In this document: positions 43,313 to 52,500 of the stretch, in pieces
Position numbering within the stretch: the stretch's first letter is position 1
How the letters are laid out: the number at the start of each line of letters is the position of its first letter
From: Hortaea werneckii
Taxonomy: Eukaryota > Ascomycota > Dothideomycetes > Mycosphaerellales > Teratosphaeriaceae
Reading direction: 5' to 3'
Assembly: GCA_037044905.1 (NCBI GenBank)
Contig: JBAOKB010000165.1
Coordinates: 1-64,000, forward strand
Length of the DNA: 64,000 bases
The notes under the pieces: generated by a model
What the model saw: the letters and a program-made list of their open reading frames with translations, nothing else
The model's database searches: none
What the model was told of the DNA's origin: nothing
Position numbers and translations under genes: made by a program

Positions 43313-43411
43313 ACACCCATGACGCAGTGGCTTAGCGTGTCGTTCTTATATTTGTTCTTCGGAACACGTATGGTAATGCGAAAGTCGCGAGTTCGAATCT
43401 CGCTGGGTGGT
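43313..43411 (+). tRNA. Probable tRNA-Ile(UAU) with a 25-nt intron
   Basis: The T arm is perfect (GCGAG-TTCGAAT-CTCGC, 43387-43403). The D stem is perfect (ACGC/GCGT), with GG and the invariant A positions in the loop. The acceptor stem has six good pairs, with A1 facing G72. The anticodon loop reads C-T-TAT-A, followed by a 25-nt insert (43351-43375) at the canonical position after base 37; the insert contains a TGTTC-TTCG-GAACA hairpin. tRNA-Ile(UAU) is known to carry an intron in yeast, which supports the reading. The pair 31-39 is T-T, so two stem pairs are imperfect and the gene could be degenerate. No strong T run follows directly. Confidence 0.55.
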
Positions 43412-44080
43412 TTGTCTCTCCCTGCTCGTTTGAATTTACGTTCATTGCTAATAAGAAGCAGTAATATCCTTAGACACACGGTTTCTGTAGTTGATTCGCG
43501 TCATCTTCCTTTTTTTTTTTTTTGCTTTGGTTTCCCACCCTTTTTTTTTTCATCCATATGACTCCCTAGTACCTATGATCATTATTTGAATGTTGTTGCT
43601 CATGCGACTGGTTTCAGACATGCTGTGATGTGAACTCGAAATGATATTTTCTTCTATTGGTACGGTCATCATCCACAAAGGACTCCATTTCCTCGTTCAA
43701 AAGATTGAAAAGGTTACACACCCTTACATACAGAAGTTACTCATCGGCATCAGTCGTTGAGGTGCGGCGCACATTTGCTGCATGACCCGCCGCGATTCTC
43801 TTTAGCCTTACATTATGCAAAGCGAGAGAGAGTCAGGATTTGGAAGATCTCTAGACATTTTGAAGTAAAGATAATAAGCTCCAGACATTTCACCCGATCC
43901 ACTCGTACTTTTGGATTTCCCTTGTAAAGCTGGAGCCGACTGTTCGATGGAAACGTTCCCTTGAAGATCGACGATATGAAGAGAAGGCAAAGAGCGCGAG
44001 TAAACCCTGACATCAAGTCGTGCCCAGGTAAAGCAAATGAAGACGGCGCTTAGCACGTCACTTGTATGACAGGAGTCTGG
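43412..44080. other. Intergenic region after the tRNA
   Basis: 669 bp with T runs at about 43511-43524 and 43542-43550 that might serve as backup pol III terminators. No gene is supported. Confidence 0.4.
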
Positions 44081-44395
44081 CTATTGCAAGAATTGTTCTT
44101 GGGGGCTATCTTGAAGTTCAGCGCTTGTCCTACAATCGATTCTTTCAATGGCTAACTTGCCTGTAACCTTCTTGCAACAGCTTCCGCAGCACACTTTGCA
44201 GTTCCTGCCAGAGCAGCTTGTGCTTGCGCTTCCACAATTGACAGCTATGCCGTTGCTGCAGGAAGAGAAGCGCTTGAAAAGCTGTTCGCTATCCTCGTTT
44301 GGTGCAGTAAGCTCTTGCGGTGTAGCGGTGTCACCAGACGGGAGTGCTACGGCAGATGATGCTAAGAGTGCCAGAAACAAGGCTATGGGCTGCAT
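44081..44395 (-). CDS. Secreted cysteine-rich peptide precursor with Kex2-type site
   Basis: This 104-residue precursor has a signal peptide (MQPIALFLALLASSAVALP), a short acidic pro-region (TPQELTAPNEDSEQLF) and a Lys-Arg Kex2-type cleavage site. After the KR comes a cysteine-dense core with spacing C-x7-C-x6-C-x4-C-x2-CC-x2-CC, eight cysteines, and one more cysteine farther on. The layout is that of small secreted effectors or defensin-like/antimicrobial peptides, but I recognise no specific family. The frame after the core (from about 44165) is less convincing, and a GCAAGT motif there could be a GC-type donor, so the C-terminus may differ. Promoter and 3' flank are gene-poor. Confidence 0.65.
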   Translation of the reverse strand: MQPIALFLALLASSAVALPSGDTATPQELTAPNEDSEQLFKRFSSCSNGIAVNCGSASTSCSGRNCKVCCGSCCKKVTGKLAIERIDCRTSAELQDSPQEQFLQ

Positions 44396-45137
44396 TGTGG
44401 CTTGCGGTGTAAAGCGTCTGTATCAAGTATTTGTCCGAGAAGTGTCAATGAGAACGGTAGATTGGTGTCTTGGAAGATGCAGAGGAGATGACGAGAAGAT
44501 TGTTGCGGGCAATGCTGGTGTTTCAATGTAGTCTTCGACGGCTAGTAAAAGCATATTTTGTCATGATCCGCGGTACTCCGTCATGGCCACGAGAGCGACG
44601 ATCATGAGTCCATGCTGAGTGCGATGTCAATGGCAAGGTCTAGACCGATTCAGGTCCCAGAGTCTAGGTATGGCCACACGGCGCCAGGCGGGCTTGAAAC
44701 ACCCATATTCCGTCGCCATATTTTGAAGATCCATACACTTGGTTGAACTTATGGAATATACCCTGCACTGCAGTGTCATTGAAAGGCAAGTACTGCAAAC
44801 AAGGGCAAGATCCATTCTAGTCAGTGACGCAGCAAAGACGGATGAGGCTGAAGAGGAGCCGCAGATCTTTGCGGAGAAGCTGGGGAAAGCTTGGAAGCTG
44901 CGAGACCGAAAACAATCAACGGCAACGGCTGTTTGTCGCACTTGAATGTCCGTAGCAATCCAGGTAGGACAGAACACATCACATTAGCTTATCGCACTTA
45001 TCCCTTGCAGCCCCATATGGCGTACTAATCTATCGTCCTGCACTGGAAGCTCCCATAATGTGATACACGCCAACTGTATCTTGGAGCGAAGGAGAGGATA
45101 TCACTTGACCCGCCTGTCAGCAAAGGGAGCAGACAGG
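44396..45137. promoter_or_regulatory. Divergent promoter region, cysteine-rich peptide/PQ-loop gene
   Basis: 742 bp. Overlapping short frames on both strands (44627-44977 and 44739-44945) have no support. Both promoters should lie here. Confidence 0.4.
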
Positions 45138-46398
45138 ATGACTACTCCGGTATTCTCCTTTGCTTCTCACCACTGCGATACTCTCGCCTATCCGAACCCG
45201 TACACGACCAGCCTCTCGATCCTCCTGGTGCTTGGCATCTTCATATCCTACATTCCGCAGCATTACAAGATCATCAAATGTGGAACCTCCGAAGGCCTCT
45301 CGCCATGGTGGGTGCTCCTCGGCGGGCTCAGCAGCATTGCGGCGATGGGTAACATTTTGACTCTGCCGGCGAGTCGCGAAGACATGATGTGCTGCCGAGA
45401 GATCAGTGGCGGAGCCTGTGCAAGTGCGCTGCTAGGCGTGGTACAGATTGGAGTGCAGTGGGGATGCTTCATGTTTGTGTATGCACTTCACGCAGTTGCG
45501 GTGGCTTCGTGCGGAGAAGACTGACCAAGATGGCAGGGTGATGCTCTATCTCATCTTCTTCCCAGGAACCTCCGACCATGAACTCGCGGCTTCTTCCTCA
45601 TCACTTCGCTCAGTCCCGCCACCATCCCGACGAAACGCCGTGCTTGTGGGCTCTACTACCCTGTTCGCTGTTTTGACTGTCGGCATAATCAGCACAGCTT
45701 TGGTCTTCGCCTGGCCGCATCATACCCAGTTCTGGGCGAATACGCTTGGCTCCATCGCCGGCGTGCTGTCCGCAATCCAATACTTGCCGCAGATATGGTA
45801 TACTTGGCGGCTGGGCGATGTCAAGAGCCTGAGTTATATCACAATGTTCATTCAGGTGCCAGGCGCGTTTGTCTTCGCGTTCAGCTTGTGGAACAGAGTA
45901 GGTTGGGAGGGTTGGAGTACGTGGTTGATGTTCGTGGTGACCGGATGCCTACAGGGTGTGCTACTGTGCTTGGCTGTATCGTACTATCTGGCTCGGCGTC
46001 GACTGGCGAAAGAGGTGGACGACAGCAATGACTACCCGCGTCTAGATGATGTGGACGGCACGGCTGAGCCTGGTGCGGAAGTAAATGAGCAAACAAGCCT
46101 ACTGTCACGGCAAAATCAACGAGGGGATCACCGTGCTAGCTACGATACGACAAGGAGTAAGAAGCGCGCCAGCTACGATACCACCAGAAGCAGGGGCCGC
46201 GCCAGTTACGAGTCAACAAGAAGCAAGACGCTTCCTATTGGAAGCGGAGGTCGCGACACACACCGCAGCGATGCTAGCAAGCGCCACCTATCTCAGCTCT
46301 ATGCCGCAACTCCTCCTGAGATTGACTCTGATAGAAGCAGTAGCAGCGGGAATGACAATGATACTGGAACGTCACAAGGACAAGGAACAAGGTCATAG
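45138..46398 (+). CDS. PQ-loop repeat membrane protein, with in-frame extension after the TAG
   Basis: PQ-loop proteins are seven-helix transporters such as vacuolar cationic amino acid or cystine carriers. Exons 45138-45478 and 45537-46398 (intron 58 bp, GTATGC to CAG) give 400 residues. The first PQ loop is LVLGIFISYIPQHYKIIKCGTS and the second SAIQYLPQIWYTWRLGDVKS, each with the Pro-Gln pair after a hydrophobic helix. Several other helices are visible (TTLFAVLTVGIISTALVFAW, MFIQVPGAFVFAFSLW). The cytosolic tail has a dileucine-like EQTSLL and RASYDTTRS repeats. The TAG stop (46396-46398) is followed by 109 open codons in the same frame up to TAA 46726-46728. Substrate unknown. Confidence 0.85.
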
Positions 46399-46728
46399 GA
46401 TGTCTTTAGTCCGCTACGAACCCTGCTTTCGAAGACCAGTCCACTAGATATCCCTCAGCCACCACCCAGAACAAGCGACGGTGCGATTCCGCCAGACGTT
46501 GCTCCCAAGCGTAGGAGTAGCGATTTACCGCGCCCGCCAAGGGCGACAAGTGGATCTCGACCCCTGCTACCTTCGCCACGAAGGAGAAAGGAGGGGACGA
46601 CTTCGCGCGAGGAGCAGCCGTGGGATCCCAAGAATCCTATGGGGTTTGCGAAGTCAATGCCGGCAAGGTTTGGGTCGGACCCTGAAATGACAGCTAAGAA
46701 AGGCAGGCACAGCGATAGTACTGTCTAA
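46399..46728 (+). other. In-frame open extension after the PQ-loop stop codon
   Basis: 109 sense codons in the same frame as the PQ-loop gene, ending at TAA 46726. The composition resembles a disordered cytosolic tail (PLRTLLSKTSPLDIPQPPP, EEQPWDPKNPMGFAKSMPA). It is reached either by stop readthrough, by an unusual 39-nt intron, or was lost by a nonsense mutation. Confidence 0.55.
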
Positions 46729-47247
46729 ACATGACATTTTGTTAAAAGGCAAGGGACCGAAAGGTCGAGAGCACTTGGTTTCTCGCTGAATATCTTAATT
46801 GAGACTTCTGATGAGGGAATGGGACAATGAAGATGCTTTTGCATTCCACGAAGCGCGACTTTTCCGCTGCATGTGTAGTACTAACACCTTTACCACTGTA
46901 TCAGAGAATTGATGCTCAAGCATGATCACCATGCTCACATTCGTGTGCAAAATTCTTACACATGGGTGGTTGCCGCAGGTAAGCGATGCATCTTCATTGT
47001 TCACTTTTTGCGGCTCCTGGCCTGCCTCAGAGCTTCGACCCAAATCCGGAGTTCCTGTGATGATTTTAACAAAGACCATATCATCGCGGCGTCTGTGAAG
47101 AAGAATGGCCGACCCAGTATGGCCTCTATGTGCAGCACGCAATACTAACACAAGGCGACGCCTGATTTGACACCGCTTCTGAAGCTCAAGGTTGCCTCCA
47201 GCCTCCTGAGTCCAATATTTCGCTTGCCGCTCGGACGGCACCTGAAC
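46729..47247. other. Intergenic region upstream of the 683-aa hypothetical gene
   Basis: 519 bp with nothing supported. The downstream gene's frame is open from 47167 but has no ATG before 47248. Confidence 0.4.
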
Positions 47248-49299
47248 ATGGCTGCTCCTCAGGCCGAGGAGGTCCAGAAACATCCAAAGAATCCCACGGA
47301 CCGGCAGCATCTCCAAGCCAACCCTCCTCTAGGCCTCGCTCGGCCGCCCGGTGTGCAAACCCCTGAACGTCCAAGCGCACTTGCAAGCCGGCGTCAGCAG
47401 TCGCCTCGACCTGTTGAGACGGAAGTAGCGAAGGTGAAAATCCAAACGCAGAGTGATAGAAGCGATAACGGAGGCAAAGGTGCCGCAGCTGAAGCTGTAG
47501 TCGTCGAATCCATAGCGAGACCTGATCATACTGGCGATGGCCTGGTCAAGATCATGGATGACGGTGACCATGTCAGGGTCGCCGGTAAGGACCACACGGA
47601 AGGCAAGAAAATACACCAAGAGCAGATGCGGAAGACCTCAGGAGCAAAGAAAGAAGCTTTCAAGTTGAAAGGAAGGTTTCCTACCTCCTGTGTCGAAAGT
47701 GCAGAGCAGCATAACAACTTCGCGCATCCACACAGCTTTGGGGCCTTTACGGCTTCTGTGCCTGCCACTGACTTCGATCTTTCGAACCTCTCTGGCCAGG
47801 GAAAAGCATACATTAGAAAAACCAGCAAGAGCACAGAAAGCGCATCAAGTCATACTGGCGATTCACGGATACTTTACTCCAGTAGTTCGTTCAAAGCACC
47901 TTCGTCGGACGATACGAGAATACCAGCCGAATTCGCAAGGACAATACTCGAAGTCGAAGCGGCTTTGTCACCAGCTGTAATACTTTTAAACTTGCGACCG
48001 CACGCGAGAACTGAGAAAATCTTGTCAGAAGCTTCCGCCTTTGCTCGTAGAGCTCACCAATCAGTCCGGAGCCATAAGCAGTTTTACGATACTGTTGAAG
48101 GGAGAGCGCTGGCCGGACGCTGCTGTTTTTATGTAGGTGTCTGTCGGGCTGCGAGGCAACAACTGGATGGGAGGGACCACAGTCCCATCAGATGGTTTAA
48201 GAAGGCGATTGAGGATACGAAGGGTTTCTTTGAGGAAGCAGAATGGGCTGAGGGCTGGCTCGAGGCTTGTGAGGGCGGCAGGATCATGGGGAATAACGCT
48301 GTTGAACCGACACTGTCTGGCAGTCCTTTGCAGCACCCAGAGAAGAGTGGGAGTGCTTCTTCCGCTCAACGACACCACAATGCAGGTGACTCGGTTGTCA
48401 GTGGGCTGTGGAAGGCAGTGGTCGGTGAGACGAGCAGTCCGACACATAAACGTTCCGAGCTCCCACTTTTGCGAACTGCATTCCCGAAGAGAAAACAAAT
48501 CGATGCCGAGCAAGGTATTGACGAAGGAAGACTGTCCTTGGAAAGCGAAGGCGCCTTTCAGGCTGGCACGGCCTCAGCAACTGTCGAAACGCAGCCATTA
48601 TTTACTACTGTGTACACCCAGTCCCCCGAGTCATACGAACCTGGAGTAGTGCAGACCGTCGACGGGAGATCTTGGGATAGCGAGCACCACGGACCCCAAG
48701 TGCACATCGTAGACGGCGACAGTCCAATAAGCGACATTCCGCACAACGCAACAGGAGGGCTTGTTCCCATCGAGGCTCTGAAGTCGCCTTGTAGCCCCTT
48801 GAAAACCCCAGCTCCAAAGACCACCGCAATCACCCGACCGAGCGTATTGAAAAGACAAAGTACCGACAACACAAGCCCCAAGACCTGCAGCCCCAGATAC
48901 TTCATTACAAACCCAGACTCACCTCAAAGCCCGAACGCCACTGAGCCAGACGAAGGACCCCTGCTCCCCGTTCACAAAGATCCCGGATATCAACCCCCTA
49001 CGAGCGAGTCACCAAAGCACTCACCGCGCAAATCGGTCGTCTTCGACGCACTACCCAGCCTCATCAAACGCGAGAGCGTCTCAGCCTCGACAAGTCCCAC
49101 GAAAGTAGGTGTAGCAGCCCGGAGAAGGCTATCTCAGGCTTTATCCAGCAGTTTCCACGCCATCAGCACAGCAACAGCACCTGATATTCTCGAGCAAGCT
49201 GAAGAAGGCCAGTCCCCGTTCCGCTCCACTTTCTCGGAGAGAGATCGAGAATTCTTGACGCATCGACGGAGGAAGAGCACGCCTGAGGAGATGGTGTGA
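47248..49299 (+). CDS. Long hypothetical protein (683 aa)
   Basis: A single open frame of 683 residues, mostly disordered. The only clearly folded stretch is a helical block at about 47930-48290 (EFARTILEVEAALSPAVILL, AHQSVRSHKQFYDTVEGRAL, RWFKKAIEDTKGFFEEAEWA, EGWLEACEGG). The remaining sequence is Ser/Pro-rich with many SP/TP sites (SPCSPLKTPAPK, SPKHSPRKSVVFD), which suggests phosphoregulation. No membrane segment, no known catalytic motif. I do not recognise the family. It converges on URA2. Confidence 0.7.
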   Translation: MAAPQAEEVQKHPKNPTDRQHLQANPPLGLARPPGVQTPERPSALASRRQQSPRPVETEVAKVKIQTQSDRSDNGGKGAAAEAVVVESIARPDHTGDGLVKIMDDGDHVRVAGKDHTEGKKIHQEQMRKTSGAKKEAFKLKGRFPTSCVESAEQHNNFAHPHSFGAFTASVPATDFDLSNLSGQGKAYIRKTSKSTESASSHTGDSRILYSSSSFKAPSSDDTRIPAEFARTILEVEAALSPAVILLNLRPHARTEKILSEASAFARRAHQSVRSHKQFYDTVEGRALAGRCCFYVGVCRAARQQLDGRDHSPIRWFKKAIEDTKGFFEEAEWAEGWLEACEGGRIMGNNAVEPTLSGSPLQHPEKSGSASSAQRHHNAGDSVVSGLWKAVVGETSSPTHKRSELPLLRTAFPKRKQIDAEQGIDEGRLSLESEGAFQAGTASATVETQPLFTTVYTQSPESYEPGVVQTVDGRSWDSEHHGPQVHIVDGDSPISDIPHNATGGLVPIEALKSPCSPLKTPAPKTTAITRPSVLKRQSTDNTSPKTCSPRYFITNPDSPQSPNATEPDEGPLLPVHKDPGYQPPTSESPKHSPRKSVVFDALPSLIKRESVSASTSPTKVGVAARRRLSQALSSSFHAISTATAPDILEQAEEGQSPFRSTFSERDREFLTHRRRKSTPEEMV

Positions 49300-49589
49300 T
49301 TGAGACGTCGACAGGGGGTTGATGGATATATACAAATTACACAGCGACTTTGAATAAGTACAAGATAATCATAAATTTTGATAAACTTAACAAGTACAAA
49401 TCCCCACGGAAAGTTTCTATTTATGGGCATCACAGCTATCGTTTCATTTGTCATGTACTCCCATGAATTGCGCCCGATTTTGAAACAGAAAAGAGCTACT
49501 CTATCAACATTGGGGTTTGAAGAAGTTGAACGCCCTCGCTATGCGGCAACATATAACAACCAATCTATCAACTTTTGTTGCATCCGTCC

Positions 49590-52500
49590 TCAACCGGACA
49601 TGACGAGTGCCAACAGGGCCATGCGGACGAACATGCCGTAGCGCATCTGGGAAGATGTCAGTAATCGGGTCGGAAATTTTTGAATGCAAATGGGGAGGTC
49701 TTACCTGTCTGAAGTATGCAGCTCTCGGGTCGTCATCGACTTCCTTGGACAACTCCATGTTCCTTGGAAGAGGGTGCATGACGATCATGTTCTTCTTGGC
49801 ATTCTTGAGCGTCTTCGCGTCGACCACCAGCTGGTCCTTGACGGTCTCGTAGAGCTCCGGCTGCTCGAAGCGCTCCTTCTGCAGACGGGTGCAGTACAGG
49901 ACATCCGTGTTGGCCACCATCTCCGGCGTCAAAGTCTCCGACTCGACAGACAATTGGCCGCGCGACTTCAGAGCTTCACGGACCTTGCTTGGCAGAGCGA
50001 GCCCATTGGGTGCGGCCAGCTGGACAGTGACGTTGTAGTGCTGAAGCACCTCGCACAGCGAGTGCACAGTACGGCCGTACTTGAGATCACCGACGAAGGT
50101 GATGGTCAGGCCGTTGACAGTACCCAATTCCTCACGCATGGTGAACAGATCAAGGAAGGCCTGGGTAGGGTGCTCACGCGAGCCGTTGCCGGCGTTGAGG
50201 ATGGGGTGATCAGCGGCCTTGGCAGCGATGTCCGCGCTCTCGTTGTCAGGGTGGCGAAGCACGATAGCATCGGTGTACATGTCAAGCGTACGGATGGTGT
50301 CAGCCAAGGTCTCACCCTTCTGGGTGCTGGAGTGCGACTCGTTGATCATGATCGTCGAACCACCCAGGCGCTTCATAGCCGCATCGAAAGATGCGGATGT
50401 GCGTGTGGAAGGCTCGTAGAACATCAAGGCCAGCACCTTGCCCTTGAGAACGTCGAGCGCACCCTGACGCTCAACACCCAGCCTCATCTCGGAGGCGACG
50501 GTGAATAGCAAGTGCAATTCGTTCCTAGCGAACTGCTTGACAGAAACGATGTCCTTACCCTTGATCGGAGACATCTGAAGCAGCTCTTCCAAGCTGCGAG
50601 ATGTGTCGGGCTGAGGCACAAGAGCCTGCGTTGGCGCAGTTCCTGGCATCTCGGTGAACGTCATGTAGTCAACCTTGCTGACGTTCAGATCGTAGTTACG
50701 GGCAATGGCTTCGATCAGAATCTTGGCGATCTTGACGTTGGTAACCAGCGGGGTGGAGTAGTCGACAGCCATACGGCGGGTGCGGTAGCCTTTACTCATG
50801 TAGTTTGCCGGACGCCTGAACTTGTTGCTCGATGGCAAGTTGATGTACAGGTCAATGAGGTTGTTAGCCAGCGCATGCGTGAGCGAGTACTCTTGCCTCT
50901 GGTGCTCGTCTCCGAGGGCTTCCAGGAACTGAACGGGAATTCCATGTTCTTCGAAGAAGTCAGCGGTACCAGCAGTGGCAAAGAGCTTGTAGCCGAGCTT
51001 ATGAAGGCTCTGAACAGCTGGAAGCATTTCCATCTTGTCCTTGAAAGATCCAATGGACAGCAAGATGTTCTTCTTCGGGAGCTTGAAACCGGTCGAGACG
51101 AGACCCTTGATGTAGGCCTCGTACTTGGTACGACCAAAGCAAGCAACCTCGCCCGTTGATGCCATCTCCACACCCATGACAGGGTCTGCGCCAGACAGAC
51201 GGGAGAATGAGAACTGTGGCACCTTGACACCAACATAGTCTGCCGGAATGTTCAAAGGCGGGTATTCACGGACAGGGATGCCGGTCATTGCCTTGGTTGC
51301 CATCTCAATCAGATCCAAGCCCATGACCTTGGACACGAATGGGAAAGATCGAGCGGCACGGACGTTGCATTCGATGACCTTGATGTCATTGTCCTTGGCA
51401 ATGAACTGAATGTTGTACGGGCCAGTGACGTTGAGCGCATCACCAATCTTGCGGGTAGCGTCCTCGATCTTGCGAATGGTCTCAGGATCCAGGTCTTGAG
51501 GAGGCAGGATGAGAGTGGCATCACCCGAGTGGACACCAGCATTCTCGACGTGCTCCGAGATGAAATGACCAATAATCTTTCCGTTGTTGGCCACAGCGTC
51601 CATTTCGATTTCCTTAGCGTTTTCGATGTACTTCGTAATGACAACTGGGTATTCTTTGGAGACTGCAGCAGCTTGATCCAGGTAGTTGTGTAGGTCATGC
51701 TCCGAATACACGGTGTTCATAGCGGCACCCGAAAGTACGTATGAAGGCCTGACCAGGACAGGGTACTTGACCCGCTGGCAGAACTCCTTTGCCTCTTCGG
51801 TGCTGGTAAGCTCCTTCCACTGCGGCTGGTCAACGCCCAGTCTGTCGAGCATGCGGGAGAACTTGTATCGGTTCTCGGCCGTATCGATCATCTCAGGGGA
51901 TGTACCGTAGATCTTGACGTTGGAGCGGTACAGCGGGAGGGCAATGTTGTTCGGAACTTGTCCACCCATAGAGATGATGACACCGCTCGAGCGCTCCAGC
52001 TCGTAGATGTCAAGAATTGTCTCTTGCGTGATGTTCTCGAAGTACAGGCGGTCGGCTTCGTCGTAATCTACCCACCATAGTTAGCCTTTGCTTCGACCAC
52101 TGAAGGCCCCCACCTTTGCCGATATTTCTGGGAGTATTTCCGGGGATTACACACCTGTCGAGACAGTCTCGGGGTTGAACGTTTAGGAAGTTAGCATGGA
52201 AGTCCCATGTAGTAGTATTTGAATGAAGTTTTGGGCCCGGGAGGGGACTTACATTGACCATCACAGTCTTATGTCCGTTGGCCCGCAGCGTGCGAATGGC
52301 ACGAACAGAGCACCAATCGAACTCCACAGAGGAACCAATACGGTAGACACCAGAGCCGAGCACCATAACACCCTGGTCGTTAAAGTGGATGTCGTGCTGG
52401 GCGCCATTGTAGGTGGTGTAGAGGTAGTTAGTGAAAGCGGGGAATTCGGCGGCGACAGTGTCAATCTGCTTGACCACCGGCATGATACCAGCGTCAACAC

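Noticed and set aside
44627..44977. Overlapping frames on both strands near the PQ-loop gene
   Set aside because: They overlap each other, have no recognisable features, and lie in a likely promoter.
49684..50508. 274-codon plus-strand open frame
   Set aside because: Antisense of the ATCase domain of URA2.
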